From Sphingobacterium sp. N143 (GTDB lineage: Bacteria; Bacteroidota; Bacteroidia; Sphingobacteriales; Sphingobacteriaceae), in the NCBI RefSeq assembly GCF_030325625.1, contig NZ_JACAIS010000002.1, positions 626,581-690,580 on the forward strand: 64,000 nt of DNA. Direction: 5' to 3'. The translations under genes and the position numbers were made by a program. Below the pieces are notes generated by a model. It had not been told where the DNA came from, searched no databases, and saw only the letters and a program-made list of their open reading frames with translations. Shown piece after piece: positions 1 to 7,666 of this stretch (position 1 is its first letter; each line of letters opens with the position of its first letter).

Positions 1-246
1 CATTATGATGTAAGGCTATCCATTCTAGGCCATATCCAGCGCGGTGGAAGTCCGACCTGTATGGACCGTGTCTTAGCCAGCAGACTAGGCGTTGCTGCTG
101 TAGAAGCCTTAATTGAGGGCCGCAGGGGCGAAATGGCAGGATTGATCTGTAGCGAAGTAAAATTCACTCCATTTAAAAGTGCAATTAAACATCATGTAAA
201 GCTCAATGAAGATCTGTTACGGATTATTGAAATACTTTCCCTATAA
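1..246 (+). CDS. pfkA: 6-phosphofructokinase, C-terminal part
   Basis: This is the last 81 codons of an ATP-dependent 6-phosphofructokinase, which phosphorylates fructose-6-phosphate in glycolysis in the cytoplasm. The reading frame is open from the first base of the window and ends with TAA. The segment [10 protein letters not shown] followed by DRVLASRLG is the conserved PfkA block near the fructose-6-phosphate site, and the remainder matches the usual helical C-terminus with an [13 protein letters not shown] stretch. The 5' part lies outside the window, so the length and ATP-site residues cannot be checked. A strong hairpin terminator follows 45 bases after the stop. Confidence 0.93.
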   Translation, partial: HYDVRLSILGHIQRGGSPTCMDRVLASRLGVAAVEALIEGRRGEMAGLICSEVKFTPFKSAIKHHVKLNEDLLRIIEILSL

Positions 247-290
247 AGAGTAATCAGTGGTTCAACGTACTGAGGGGCCATTAAAAAAAA

Positions 291-322
291 CCGAGTGTAG
301 CATATACACTCGGTTTTTTTTT
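291..322. terminator. Intrinsic terminator between pfkA and the lipoprotein gene
   Basis: A perfect 9-bp stem (CCGAGTGTA / TACACTCGG, 291-299 and 305-313) with a 5-base loop is followed by nine T on the + strand and preceded by eight A. It can therefore end transcription from both convergent genes. Confidence 0.9.
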
Positions 323-341
323 GACTACCTTACCACCAAGG

Positions 342-788
342 CTATTTCAATAAACGGTTTAAATAATCTTGAGACACAACAGGTAATTGAATAGCCTGCC
401 CTGCTTTGGCCATAGAATCGGCAAAATGATTTGTGCTGCTGATTGCCTGCTCATAGGCGCTAATTACCTGTTCGGATATGTGCAGCGATTTTGGGTCTTT
501 AATATCAACTTGATATTGGTTTCCTTCTAGGTGAACATGATGATAAAAGCGATAAGCAGCTGCCTTCAATAATCCCAACTCCTGCTGTGATAGCTCATCT
601 ATGCGTGCATTAGGGGGTAGAGTAACATCTATAAATTCATTCCCTTTAGCTAACTGTTCAATAGAATGGTCCAGTGGAATTGAGCTCAATGCTTCAAGGT
701 TGACCACGGGAATACCTTTATCCTGATTTGACCTACATGCCGCAGTCATGATTACCAGGAAGATGATTAAGGTCAGTTTATTCTTCAT
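342..788 (-). CDS. Small lipoprotein of unknown function
   Basis: A 148-residue protein that I do not recognise. The N-terminus is a lipoprotein signal: basic MKNK, a hydrophobic stretch, then TAAC with the lipobox cysteine at about residue 18, so it is probably anchored in the outer or inner membrane facing the periplasm. The mature part is short and polar, with a predicted helical C-terminal half (ISEQVISAYEQAI...). No catalytic motif is visible. It is convergent with pfkA and stands alone: the upstream thioredoxin gene on the same strand is separated by about 190 bases and its own terminator. Confidence 0.75.
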   Translation of the reverse strand: MKNKLTLIIFLVIMTAACRSNQDKGIPVVNLEALSSIPLDHSIEQLAKGNEFIDVTLPPNARIDELSQQELGLLKAAAYRFYHHVHLEGNQYQVDIKDPKSLHISEQVISAYEQAISSTNHFADSMAKAGQAIQLPVVSQDYLNRLLK

Positions 789-899
789 TTATAAAATTTG
801 TGTTAAGCCGATTACTATCCGGCAGTGGATCTGCGTAGATCTTCGTACTAAAAATTATAAGGACCTCACCGACAAAGATAAGTTACCTAAGCCGAAACT

Positions 900-934
900 A
901 AAAACGCCGATCTAGAAGCGCTCCCAGATCGGCG
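900..934 (-). terminator. Intrinsic terminator of the TlpA-like gene
   Basis: A 9-bp stem CGCCGATCT / AGATCGGCG (905-913 and 926-934) with a 12-base loop. On the minus strand it is followed by a run of T (the A run 900-904). It sits 45 bases after the stop of the thioredoxin-like gene. Confidence 0.75.
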
Positions 935-979
935 GTACTGTCTCTCACCTAATCAGCAAATTCGGCTTTATACAGTCAA

Positions 980-2119
980 TTATTTTAACAATTCGGCTAA
1001 TTTCGCTTCTAAAGCCTCTCCTCTTAAATTTGAAGCAACGATTTTGCCAGATGGATCAATCAGAAAATTTTGCGGAATTCCACGGACCTCATATAATTTT
1101 ACCGGAGCAGATTTCCAGCCTTGCAGGTCAGACACATGTGGCCATTGTTGCAAGTTATCATCATGAATTGCCTTCATCCATGCGTCTTTTTTGCCTGGGT
1201 TATCCAGCGACACTCCAAAGACAGTAAATCCCTTTTCTTTGTATTTATTGAATGCGGCAACAACATTCGGATTCTCATGACGACAAGGGCCGCACCAGCT
1301 CGCCCAAAAATCCAACAATACATATTTTCCTCTCAAGGAAGACAATGAAATATTTTTACCAGTAGTATCTGGCAATGTAAAATCCGGAGCAATTGAACCG
1401 ATAGCAACCGCTTTTAATTTCTGAATACGCTCTGCCAGTTCTTTTCCCTTTTCGGAATTCTTCAGTTCAGGAGACAGCTTCTCAAAAGAAGTAACATATT
1501 CATTTACGTTTTCTCCACTTACATTTTCCGAAAGCAAATCCAGGGTATACCAGCTTTTTGGGTTTTTATTGATAAACTCAGCATCGGCTTTACCCATTCG
1601 CTCAGAAATCTCTCCAGCTTGCTTTTGTAAACCTTCGATAAATTTTGGATCTTGCTTTTGCGCCTCTGACGCCGCATAATACTGTTGATTTAATGCTTCA
1701 AATTCATCTGCATAAGGTTTTACAAAAGCCTTATATTGTGTAAAATCTTCATTAATCGTTGTACCAGTAATTGTCGCATCTTTAAATCCTTTGGATGCAT
1801 CTACTTTGATCACGCCTTTGGACAAATACAACTGAGCTGTTTCAGGTTGTTTTTGACTATTTCTTAACTCTGCAAAAGATAATCCCTCTGGAGAGTAGAT
1901 CATTATGCCTTTTGTAGGAGCTGCAACCTCACCATTAAATTTAAATTCTCCTTTTACTACAGTTGCAGAGTCTGTCTGACGTGTTCCATTTGTAGCATAT
2001 TGCATAAACACTTTGGCTTTATCGGAAGAAGCATTTACTTTTCCAGCTACCGTGAAGCTTTCTTGCGCCATTAATAAGGCTGGTAAAAAGCTTAAACCCA
2101 TTAATATTCCCTTTTTCAT
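980..2119 (-). CDS. TlpA/ResA-like thiol:disulfide oxidoreductase with N-terminal DUF4369-type domain
   Basis: A 379-residue exported thioredoxin-family protein. It begins with a signal peptide (MKKGILMGLSFLPALLMAQ), so I chose the ATG at 2117-2119 rather than one 10 codons upstream. Residues about 20-120 resemble the DUF4369 beta domain common in Bacteroidota TlpA proteins, followed by a helical linker. The C-terminal AhpC/TSA-thioredoxin domain starts near residue 240 (IAPDFTLPD) and carries the redox motif WCGPC at about 275-279 and the cis-proline region RGIPQNFLIDP. The expected role is reduction of periplasmic disulfides, for example in cytochrome c maturation or envelope redox control; the partner cannot be told from the neighbours. 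It is transcribed alone and ends in a hairpin terminator. Confidence 0.9.
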   Translation of the reverse strand: MKKGILMGLSFLPALLMAQESFTVAGKVNASSDKAKVFMQYATNGTRQTDSATVVKGEFKFNGEVAAPTKGIMIYSPEGLSFAELRNSQKQPETAQLYLSKGVIKVDASKGFKDATITGTTINEDFTQYKAFVKPYADEFEALNQQYYAASEAQKQDPKFIEGLQKQAGEISERMGKADAEFINKNPKSWYTLDLLSENVSGENVNEYVTSFEKLSPELKNSEKGKELAERIQKLKAVAIGSIAPDFTLPDTTGKNISLSSLRGKYVLLDFWASWCGPCRHENPNVVAAFNKYKEKGFTVFGVSLDNPGKKDAWMKAIHDDNLQQWPHVSDLQGWKSAPVKLYEVRGIPQNFLIDPSGKIVASNLRGEALEAKLAELLK

Positions 2120-2192
2120 AATTATATACTTCTCATAAATGTAAAACATTTCCTTTGCACAAACACGCTATTTAACATTATTTAGCAAAATG

Positions 2193-2990
2193 CTACCAGC
2201 GTCCGGAAGCTCCTCCTCCACCAAAGTCTCCCCCACCAAATCCTCCAAAGCCACCACCTGAGCCACCACCAAAGCCACCGCCTCCACGATTGCCACCTCC
2301 AAGGCCATTGAGCAGTGTCCACCAAAATATATCTGATGATCCCCGTCCATTCATCACGCGGCCACCGCCTTTTCCTCCACCTCCACGATTGGAAAATAAC
2401 ACGATCAGGAATATCACAACAATGATCACAAACAAGACAGAGCCTGATCCACTACCTTTTGGCTGTTTCGGATCAGCTTTATATTCACCTTTTGCATAGG
2501 AAATCAAAGAATTCGTTGCTTTGTCAACACCACTATAATAATCGCCCTGACGAAAAGCAGGTTTAATATCCTTCTCAATAATACGATAGGCAATAGCATC
2601 AGGCACTGCCCCTTCGATACCATAACCCGTTTGGATCGTGACTGCGCGGTCTCCCAAAGCGGCTAAAAGTAAAATACCGTTATTATATTTTTGATTACCA
2701 ACTCCCCATTTTTTTGCCAAACGAACAGCATAATCTGAAATATCATAGCCACCAGTAGAAGTCATCATAACAACAGCAATCTGAGTAGATGTCGAATCTT
2801 CAAAAGCCAGAAGTTTTTGCTCCAACATTTGCTTTTGACTGGCTGTCAGTGTATTCGTATAGTCATTCACAAGGCGATTAGGGGGCTCCGGAAAATCTTG
2901 TCCAACGGCCATAGGAATGGAAAGTACCCAAAGTAACAGGGCCATAACCGGGACCCGCATCAAAAAAAATAATTTCGATATAAATTTCAT
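2193..2990 (-). CDS. TPM-domain (YgcG-like) membrane protein with Gly-rich tail
   Basis: A 265-residue protein of the TPM_phosphatase/YgcG type. A signal sequence (about residues 10-30) precedes a TPM domain (about 35-165, opening with LVNDYTNTLT) that contains the typical TGYGIEGAVPDA segment. A transmembrane helix (about 185-202) is followed by a glycine-rich tail (about 203-265) ending GGGGASGRW. Family members are envelope proteins of unclear activity; a phosphatase or photosystem-assembly role is known only from distant relatives. It lies 30 bases after a second TPM gene and downstream of LemA on the same strand, the recurrent LemA/TPM association, so the three probably act together in the envelope. 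Confidence 0.88.
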   Translation of the reverse strand: MKFISKLFFLMRVPVMALLLWVLSIPMAVGQDFPEPPNRLVNDYTNTLTASQKQMLEQKLLAFEDSTSTQIAVVMMTSTGGYDISDYAVRLAKKWGVGNQKYNNGILLLAALGDRAVTIQTGYGIEGAVPDAIAYRIIEKDIKPAFRQGDYYSGVDKATNSLISYAKGEYKADPKQPKGSGSGSVLFVIIVVIFLIVLFSNRGGGGKGGGRVMNGRGSSDIFWWTLLNGLGGGNRGGGGFGGGSGGGFGGFGGGDFGGGGASGRW

Positions 2991-3020
2991 CTGTATTAAT
3001 TTGCTATTAAATGAGGATGT

Positions 3021-3449
3021 CTAACGGTCTCCAAAAACAATATCATTGGGAAGTTCATTGATATCGTCGTGTTCACGAGGGAAAAACTTTGCCAATTGTT
3101 TGCCGGCATGTTCTATGCCCTTGATTAGCCCCTCAACGATGTGATTTCCTCTGAATTCCTCTACCATAACATCCTTCGTGCAGTTCCAAAAATCGCTTTC
3201 AACTCTTTCGTGGATTCCTTTGTCTCCAATGATAGAAAATTTGTGGTCTTCTAGGGCGACATAAATCAGAACCCCATTTTTCAAGGCCGTCCTATGCATC
3301 CCCAATTTTGAAAAATAATGGGTTGCTCGATCTTGTACTTCTTCTGGACAATGATTTTCAATCACGACCCGGATTTCTCCCGAAGTTTCACCTTCTGCCA
3401 AATTTATGGCATGAACTACTTTCTCTTGTTCCTCTGCATTTAAAGCCAT
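3021..3449 (-). CDS. Small TPM-domain protein
   Basis: A 142-residue protein consisting of little more than a TPM domain: an E-G-E-T-SGEIRVVIE start, a central ...LKNGVLIYVALEDHKFSIIGDKGI... strand-turn segment, and a helical C-terminus. It has no signal peptide or membrane helix, so it is probably cytoplasmic or peripheral on the inner membrane, unlike the longer TPM protein just downstream. The two genes are 30 bases apart and likely co-transcribed. A terminator-like hairpin separates it from lemA upstream. No enzymatic motif is seen. Confidence 0.88.
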   Translation of the reverse strand: MALNAEEQEKVVHAINLAEGETSGEIRVVIENHCPEEVQDRATHYFSKLGMHRTALKNGVLIYVALEDHKFSIIGDKGIHERVESDFWNCTKDVMVEEFRGNHIVEGLIKGIEHAGKQLAKFFPREHDDINELPNDIVFGDR

Positions 3450-3532
3450 AATATATCCATATTTATGTCAAACGTTTCCCGATTGCGCATGAATCTATCA
3501 AGACGACGCTGAACATTTAAAACAGTTTATAT

Positions 3533-3573
3533 AAAAAATGGATGACGGGCTCAATACGCAAGCCGCATCATCC
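3533..3573 (-). terminator. Terminator-like hairpin after lemA
   Basis: GGATGA (3540-3545) pairs with TCATCC (3568-3573), with an inner GGCT/AGCC stem and a small internal bulge. On the minus strand it is followed by ATTTTTTATATAAA. It lies between lemA and the small TPM gene, so lemA may be mostly transcribed separately. Confidence 0.55.
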
Positions 3574-3605
3574 ATCATTTCATTCACATCTAAAAAGAAG
3601 ATTAA

Positions 3606-4190
3606 TTAGAATGATACCGTTGGTGCTTTGTCTGAACCTGGTGCCGCAGTAAATGTGCCTTTTGCTTTAAATCCAAACATACCCGCCATTAGGTTATTAG
3701 GAAAACTACGGACAGTTGTATTATATTGTTGTACGGCTTCATTATATGATCTGCGTTCAGTGGAAATACGGTTTTCTGTTCCTTCCAATTGCGCTTGTAA
3801 TTCCAAAAAGTTTTGATTTGCTTTCAAATCAGGATATGCTTCAACTGAAGCTAAAAGGCGGCTCAATGAACCACTGAATTCATCCTGCACTTTCTGAAAT
3901 TTGGCGATATTTTCTTCAGATAAATCATCAGCATTAATGGTAACCGATGTAGCCTTAGCTCTTGCTTCAACAACTGCAGTTAGGGTGCTTTCTTCATGTT
4001 TTGCGGCACCTTTTACCGTGTTGACCAAATTCGGCACTAAATCTGCCCGGCGTTGGTAGGCATTTTCAACCTGAGCCCATTTTCCTTTAACGTTCTCATC
4101 TTGTGAGACCATCGTATTGTAACCACATGAGTTTAATGATACTAATGCAAAAAAACCACACAGGGCCACCAAAAATCTTTTCATTTTCAT
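3606..4190 (-). CDS. lemA: LemA family lipoprotein
   Basis: A 194-residue LemA protein. The N-terminus is a lipoprotein signal with cysteine at about residue 22 (SLNSCGYN). The LemA core follows: the coiled helical segment with NAYQRRADLVPNLVNTVKG is the hallmark, then a long alpha-helical bundle containing the acidic KFQKVQDEFSG segment and ESRRSYNEAVQQYN-like helix. The end NLMAGMFGFK is also typical. LemA function is not settled; genes of this family repeatedly sit beside TPM/YgcG genes, as here. An alternative start two codons downstream (Met3) would change little. Confidence 0.93.
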   Translation of the reverse strand: MKMKRFLVALCGFFALVSLNSCGYNTMVSQDENVKGKWAQVENAYQRRADLVPNLVNTVKGAAKHEESTLTAVVEARAKATSVTINADDLSEENIAKFQKVQDEFSGSLSRLLASVEAYPDLKANQNFLELQAQLEGTENRISTERRSYNEAVQQYNTTVRSFPNNLMAGMFGFKAKGTFTAAPGSDKAPTVSF

Positions 4191-4308
4191 TGTTCAAAGA
4201 ATTAAATACTATTCAAATTATCTATAGTTATACTATCAAAGCATATACCAAGCTCTCACTAAGATAAGAATATTTTTATTTCCAAATCTGCAAATACCCA
4301 ATATTCCT

Positions 4309-4316
4309 TAACTTTG
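4309..4316 (+). promoter_or_regulatory. -7 promoter element before the FAD oxidoreductase gene
   Basis: TAACTTTG matches the Bacteroidota -7 consensus TAnnTTTG 38 bases before the ATG. No clear TTG -33 box is present at the usual distance, so this is a moderate call. Confidence 0.45.
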
Positions 4317-4353
4317 TTCTGGTTTTGGGATAAAAACCCAGCCCTTTGATCGT

Positions 4354-5898
4354 ATGCAAAAAGAAATTGAAATTGCGATCCCTCCAGAAAGGATCGAGGA
4401 CAAACAATATATTCTACAACAGGGTATAAAGACTTTACGACTGAAACCTCAGCAAGTCAAAGGCTTTAAAATTCGTAAACGTTCTATTGATGCTCGCAGT
4501 AAACAGGTTGTTTACAGAGCCCGTGTCATATACTACATTGATGAACTTCCACTGCCTGATATTTATGAGAATCATTTTCAATCCGTCCAAATGGCAAAAC
4601 CTGTCATCATCGTTGGCGCTGGCCCAGCAGGCCTATTTGCGGCAATTCGTTGTATTGAGCGTGGGCTTAAACCCATCGTTATCGAAAGAGGGAAAAAAGT
4701 ACAGGATCGAAGACGTGATTTGGCAAAGCTGAACCGGGAGGGGATCGTAAATCCAGAGTCCAACTATTGTTTTGGTGAAGGTGGTGCAGGAACATATTCT
4801 GATGGAAAACTATATACCCGCTCCAATAAAAGAGGTGACGTAGATAAAGTGCTCAAACTCTTTGTATCTCATGGAGCAACAACTGACATTTTAGTCAACG
4901 CACGCCCGCATATTGGCACCAATAAATTACCCCATATTATTGAAGCCATGCGTGAAAGCGTACTGGAATTTGGTGGTGAATTTCTTTTTGACCAGCGCGT
5001 GGATGATATTTTAACGTCCTTTGGGCAAGTCCGTGGAGTCAAATTGGCCAATGGAGAAGAAATCAAAGCTGATCATGTTATTGTGGCGACAGGACATTCT
5101 GCAAGGGATATGTTCGAGTTGTTCCATCGCAACAACTGGCTGCTCGAGGCGAAAGCCTTTGCTTTAGGTGTTCGCATCGAACATCCTCAGGCAATAATTG
5201 ATCAAGCACAATATCATTGCCAGATCAGGCACGAACATTTGCCTCCTGCTTATTATAGCTTGGTTGAACAAGTGAATGATCGTGGGGTATTTTCGTTTTG
5301 TATGTGTCCTGGAGGAGTCATTGCCCCTTGCGCCACAGGTCAGGATGAGATTGTTGTAAATGGCTGGTCCCCTTCCAAACGCAATAATCCGCATGCTAAT
5401 TCAGGTACAGTTATTCAAATCAACCTAGAAGATGTCCCAAACGCGCTAAAAGATCCTTTTGCCCTGCTCAATTTTCAAAAAGAGATTGAACAACAAGCTT
5501 TCATTGCCGGCGGAGGTAAGCTTGTCGCTCCAGCACAACGCATGGTTGATTTTGTTGAGGGTCGCATATCTATGGATCTCCCCGACAACTCGTACAAGCC
5601 AGGTACAAGGTCGGCCGACCTCACTCAGGTCTTACCGGATTTTGTTCATCAAGCATTGCGCGGCGCACTTCCCATATTTGGGAAAAAGATGAAAGGTTAT
5701 TATACCAATGAAGCTATTCTGGTCGGTGTAGAATCCAGAACATCATCCCCCATACGCATCCCAAGAAATAAGGAAAATCTACAACACCCTCAGGTAAAAG
5801 GACTTTACCCATGTGGAGAAGGAGCCGGCTATGCTGGCGGTATTATCTCCGCCGCAATTGACGGAATAAATTGTGTCGATGCAATTGATTTAAGTTAA
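4354..5898 (+). CDS. FAD-dependent oxidoreductase (COG2509-type dehydrogenase)
   Basis: A 514-residue flavoprotein of the uncharacterised FAD-dependent dehydrogenase family. An N-terminal extension (about 1-80) resembling the small alpha/beta domain of this family precedes a Rossmann FAD-binding motif VGAGPAGLFAA (about 87-97). A conserved FGEGGAGTYSDGKL block (about 145-158) and a second FAD-contact segment near the C-terminus (LYPCGEGAGYAGGI) follow. Such proteins are predicted soluble oxidoreductases whose substrate is unknown. The gene is monocistronic between lemA (divergent) and tRNA-Gly; a plausible -7 box lies upstream. Confidence 0.88.
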   Translation: MQKEIEIAIPPERIEDKQYILQQGIKTLRLKPQQVKGFKIRKRSIDARSKQVVYRARVIYYIDELPLPDIYENHFQSVQMAKPVIIVGAGPAGLFAAIRCIERGLKPIVIERGKKVQDRRRDLAKLNREGIVNPESNYCFGEGGAGTYSDGKLYTRSNKRGDVDKVLKLFVSHGATTDILVNARPHIGTNKLPHIIEAMRESVLEFGGEFLFDQRVDDILTSFGQVRGVKLANGEEIKADHVIVATGHSARDMFELFHRNNWLLEAKAFALGVRIEHPQAIIDQAQYHCQIRHEHLPPAYYSLVEQVNDRGVFSFCMCPGGVIAPCATGQDEIVVNGWSPSKRNNPHANSGTVIQINLEDVPNALKDPFALLNFQKEIEQQAFIAGGGKLVAPAQRMVDFVEGRISMDLPDNSYKPGTRSADLTQVLPDFVHQALRGALPIFGKKMKGYYTNEAILVGVESRTSSPIRIPRNKENLQHPQVKGLYPCGEGAGYAGGIISAAIDGINCVDAIDLS

Positions 5899-5916
5899 GA
5901 TTTTTTGTTTTTTCTC

Positions 5917-5947
5917 TTGCAGAATAACGGGAAATGCCTTACTTTTG
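5917..5947 (+). promoter_or_regulatory. Promoter of tRNA-Gly
   Basis: TTG at 5917-5919 and TACTTTTG at 5940-5947 are spaced 20 bases apart. This matches the Bacteroidota TTTG / TAnnTTTG pattern, 10 bases before the mature tRNA 5' end. Confidence 0.75.
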
Positions 5948-5957
5948 TAGCATCAAC

Positions 5958-6033
5958 GCGAAAGTAGCTCAGTTGGTAGAGCACAACCTTGCCAAGGTTG
6001 GGGTCGCGAGTTCGAATCTCGTCTTTCGCTCCA
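5958..6033 (+). tRNA. tRNA-Gly (anticodon GCC)
   Basis: A complete cloverleaf: acceptor GCGAAAG (5958-5964) pairs with CTTTCGC (6023-6029), the D arm is GCTC/GAGC, and anticodon stem CAACC/GGTTG encloses loop TTGCCAA with GCC at 5991-5993. The T arm GCGAG-TTCGAAT-CTCGT has one G-U pair. The discriminator is T and CCA is encoded at 6031-6033. A bidirectional terminator follows directly. Confidence 0.97.
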
Positions 6034-6042
6034 AATAAAAAA

Positions 6043-6068
6043 GCTTCCAAGATTTTGGAAGCTTTTTT
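6043..6068. terminator. Terminator after tRNA-Gly / MFS gene
   Basis: Stem GCTTCCAA / TTGGAAGC (6043-6050, 6055-6062), extended by A/T pairs, with T6 on one side and A6 on the other. It can serve both the tRNA and the convergent transporter gene. Confidence 0.88.
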
Positions 6069-6086
6069 ATTTATGCTCATTGCATA

Positions 6087-7310
6087 TTAAGGTTTCTTTG
6101 GAGCTAGTCCCATAATTGAGGGATTAAAAAAAGACAATGCCCCCACCAATACCACAATAAGCCCTGCAATAACAAATGCTGTCGCGACACCAATTGCATC
6201 GGCAATAAAACCTGTAAACAGTAATCCTATCATACTTGGCAAAATTGCTATACTAAAATAAAGTGAAAATACACGCCCGAGCATTTCCGTAGGGACTTGC
6301 TCCTGAATAATTGTCATAAATGAGGCTGAAAAAATAGACATCGACATTCCTCCTAATCCGGTAAGAACAACAAAAGGGATAAACCAGTGTGAAGGAAACC
6401 ACCCTGATATGGCAAAAGTAACACCCAACACCATATGCATACAATTGACCAGTACAACTTTGGACACCGATACATTAACAAGCCCAAGAAGGCTCCCACC
6501 TACTAACATCCCCACTCCCCAAATAATCTCAATAATGCTCATCTCCCATTTATCGCCACCATAATGTCCTATAGTCAATAACGGGAACATAATTGCTACC
6601 GGCATAATACAGCATGTCGCTATCATGGCATACAAGAACAACATCCTTAACCCTTTATTATGATATATAGCATTCATTCCTTGTTTAAGATCATCCAGAA
6701 CAGCGGAGATGGAAGATTTGGAACCGGACTGAGCCAGATGAGGGATAGTCACAAAAAACAAGGATGTGATTGCGACTGCGGCACCTAGCACATCCAGATA
6801 CAAAACCTGTGCAATAGAAAAATAGCTAATAGCCAGGGTCCCCAATGCAGGTCCTGCAATATTGCTCACTGATTGCAACATCTGATTAATACCCGATACG
6901 CGTAATAATTTATCTTCAGGAACCAAAAGCGGGGCTATCGCCTGCATTGCAGGTGAATGAAATGCTGATCCAATTGATCGACAAGCCATCAGCAGGTAAA
7001 TGAGAAACATATTGGTACCATCACTTTTTAATACAAAGGTCATTGCAAGCGTGCACAGAGCAATAAAGCCGTCAGCAAAAATCATCACTTTCTTCCTATC
7101 CCACCGGTCGATAAAAACGCCCGCAAATGGTCCTATAATCGCCTGTGGCAATAGTCCTGCTATAGCGGCAAAAGCCAGTACTTCAGCAGATTTATGTGTC
7201 AAACTTAACCATATCATGATGGAGAAATTGACAGCTGAACTAGACAATAGGGAGACAAATTGCCCTATCCATATATAACAATAGGTACGAAACCAGTTAT
7301 TTTTTTCCAT
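6087..7310 (-). CDS. MFS transporter, efflux type
   Basis: A 407-residue major facilitator with about 12 predicted membrane helices. The short cytoplasmic N-terminus with a W-F-R-T-Y start and the loop between helices 2 and 3 (GVFIDRWDRKKVMIF) place it in the MFS_3 group containing macrolide/enterobactin-type exporters. The GLLPQAIIGPFAG and SMIGLLFTGFIADAIG stretches fit this. It probably exports a small hydrophobic compound by proton antiport across the inner membrane; the substrate is not readable from sequence. It is transcribed alone. A perfect -7 box lies 220 bases upstream, implying an unusually long leader. Confidence 0.88.
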   Translation of the reverse strand: MEKNNWFRTYCYIWIGQFVSLLSSSAVNFSIMIWLSLTHKSAEVLAFAAIAGLLPQAIIGPFAGVFIDRWDRKKVMIFADGFIALCTLAMTFVLKSDGTNMFLIYLLMACRSIGSAFHSPAMQAIAPLLVPEDKLLRVSGINQMLQSVSNIAGPALGTLAISYFSIAQVLYLDVLGAAVAITSLFFVTIPHLAQSGSKSSISAVLDDLKQGMNAIYHNKGLRMLFLYAMIATCCIMPVAIMFPLLTIGHYGGDKWEMSIIEIIWGVGMLVGGSLLGLVNVSVSKVVLVNCMHMVLGVTFAISGWFPSHWFIPFVVLTGLGGMSMSIFSASFMTIIQEQVPTEMLGRVFSLYFSIAILPSMIGLLFTGFIADAIGVATAFVIAGLIVVLVGALSFFNPSIMGLAPKKP

Positions 7311-7613
7311 AAAAATTTAACTAAAAAATACAACATGTGTATAGTTGAGACTAACCAACACATTAAAATACAGCGTTAATAAAATAATCTGAATCAACTC
7401 AAAACAAAGTAGGATAGTACTTCTGATTGCAGTAAAAACAGATCCTCCTAGAAATAGTGAAACGCAAATGGGCTATAAAACCCAAGGTTTATAAGCGTAA
7501 GTTGTATATAAAGACGTGTACATAGCAGTACAAAAGTAAGAAAAAGATCGATAAGACCATCAATAAATACGCATAAGATATGACGTAACCGATCTCCCAC
7601 AGAAAAAAGCAAA
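7311..7613 (-). other. Intergenic leader region upstream of the MFS gene
   Basis: About 300 bases without a convincing gene. It holds a minus-strand promoter candidate (7531-7563) and an imperfect inverted repeat around 7473-7495 (ATAAAACCC / GGTTTATA). No open frame with coding character is seen. If the promoter is real, the transporter mRNA has a leader of about 210 bases. Confidence 0.4.
7531..7563 (-). promoter_or_regulatory. Promoter candidate for the MFS gene
   Basis: On the minus strand, TTG (7561-7563) lies 22 bases before TACTTTTG (7531-7538), a perfect TAnnTTTG box. The spacing is slightly longer than usual. Confidence 0.4.
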
Positions 7614-7646
7614 AAAGAGCGCCTATCTGACCGATAGGCGCTCTTT
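7605..7646 (-). terminator. Terminator of the suf operon
   Basis: A 14-bp perfect stem AAAGAGCGCCTATC / GATAGGCGCTCTTT (7614-7627, 7633-7646) with a 5-base loop. In the minus direction a T-rich tail follows, corresponding to the A-rich stretch at 7602-7613. It lies 20 bases after the sufD stop. Confidence 0.9.
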
Positions 7647-7666
7647 ATATACGATATAAGTTATTT

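Noticed and set aside
2193..2420. Gly-rich low-complexity tail as a sequence artefact or repeat element
   Set aside because: Such tails are normal at the C-terminus of YgcG/TPM proteins and the frame is intact.
3463..3486. CAAACGTTTCCC near the TPM genes as another LacI-type operator
   Set aside because: Only one half-site matches, with no ACGTTTGC at the right spacing; likely chance.
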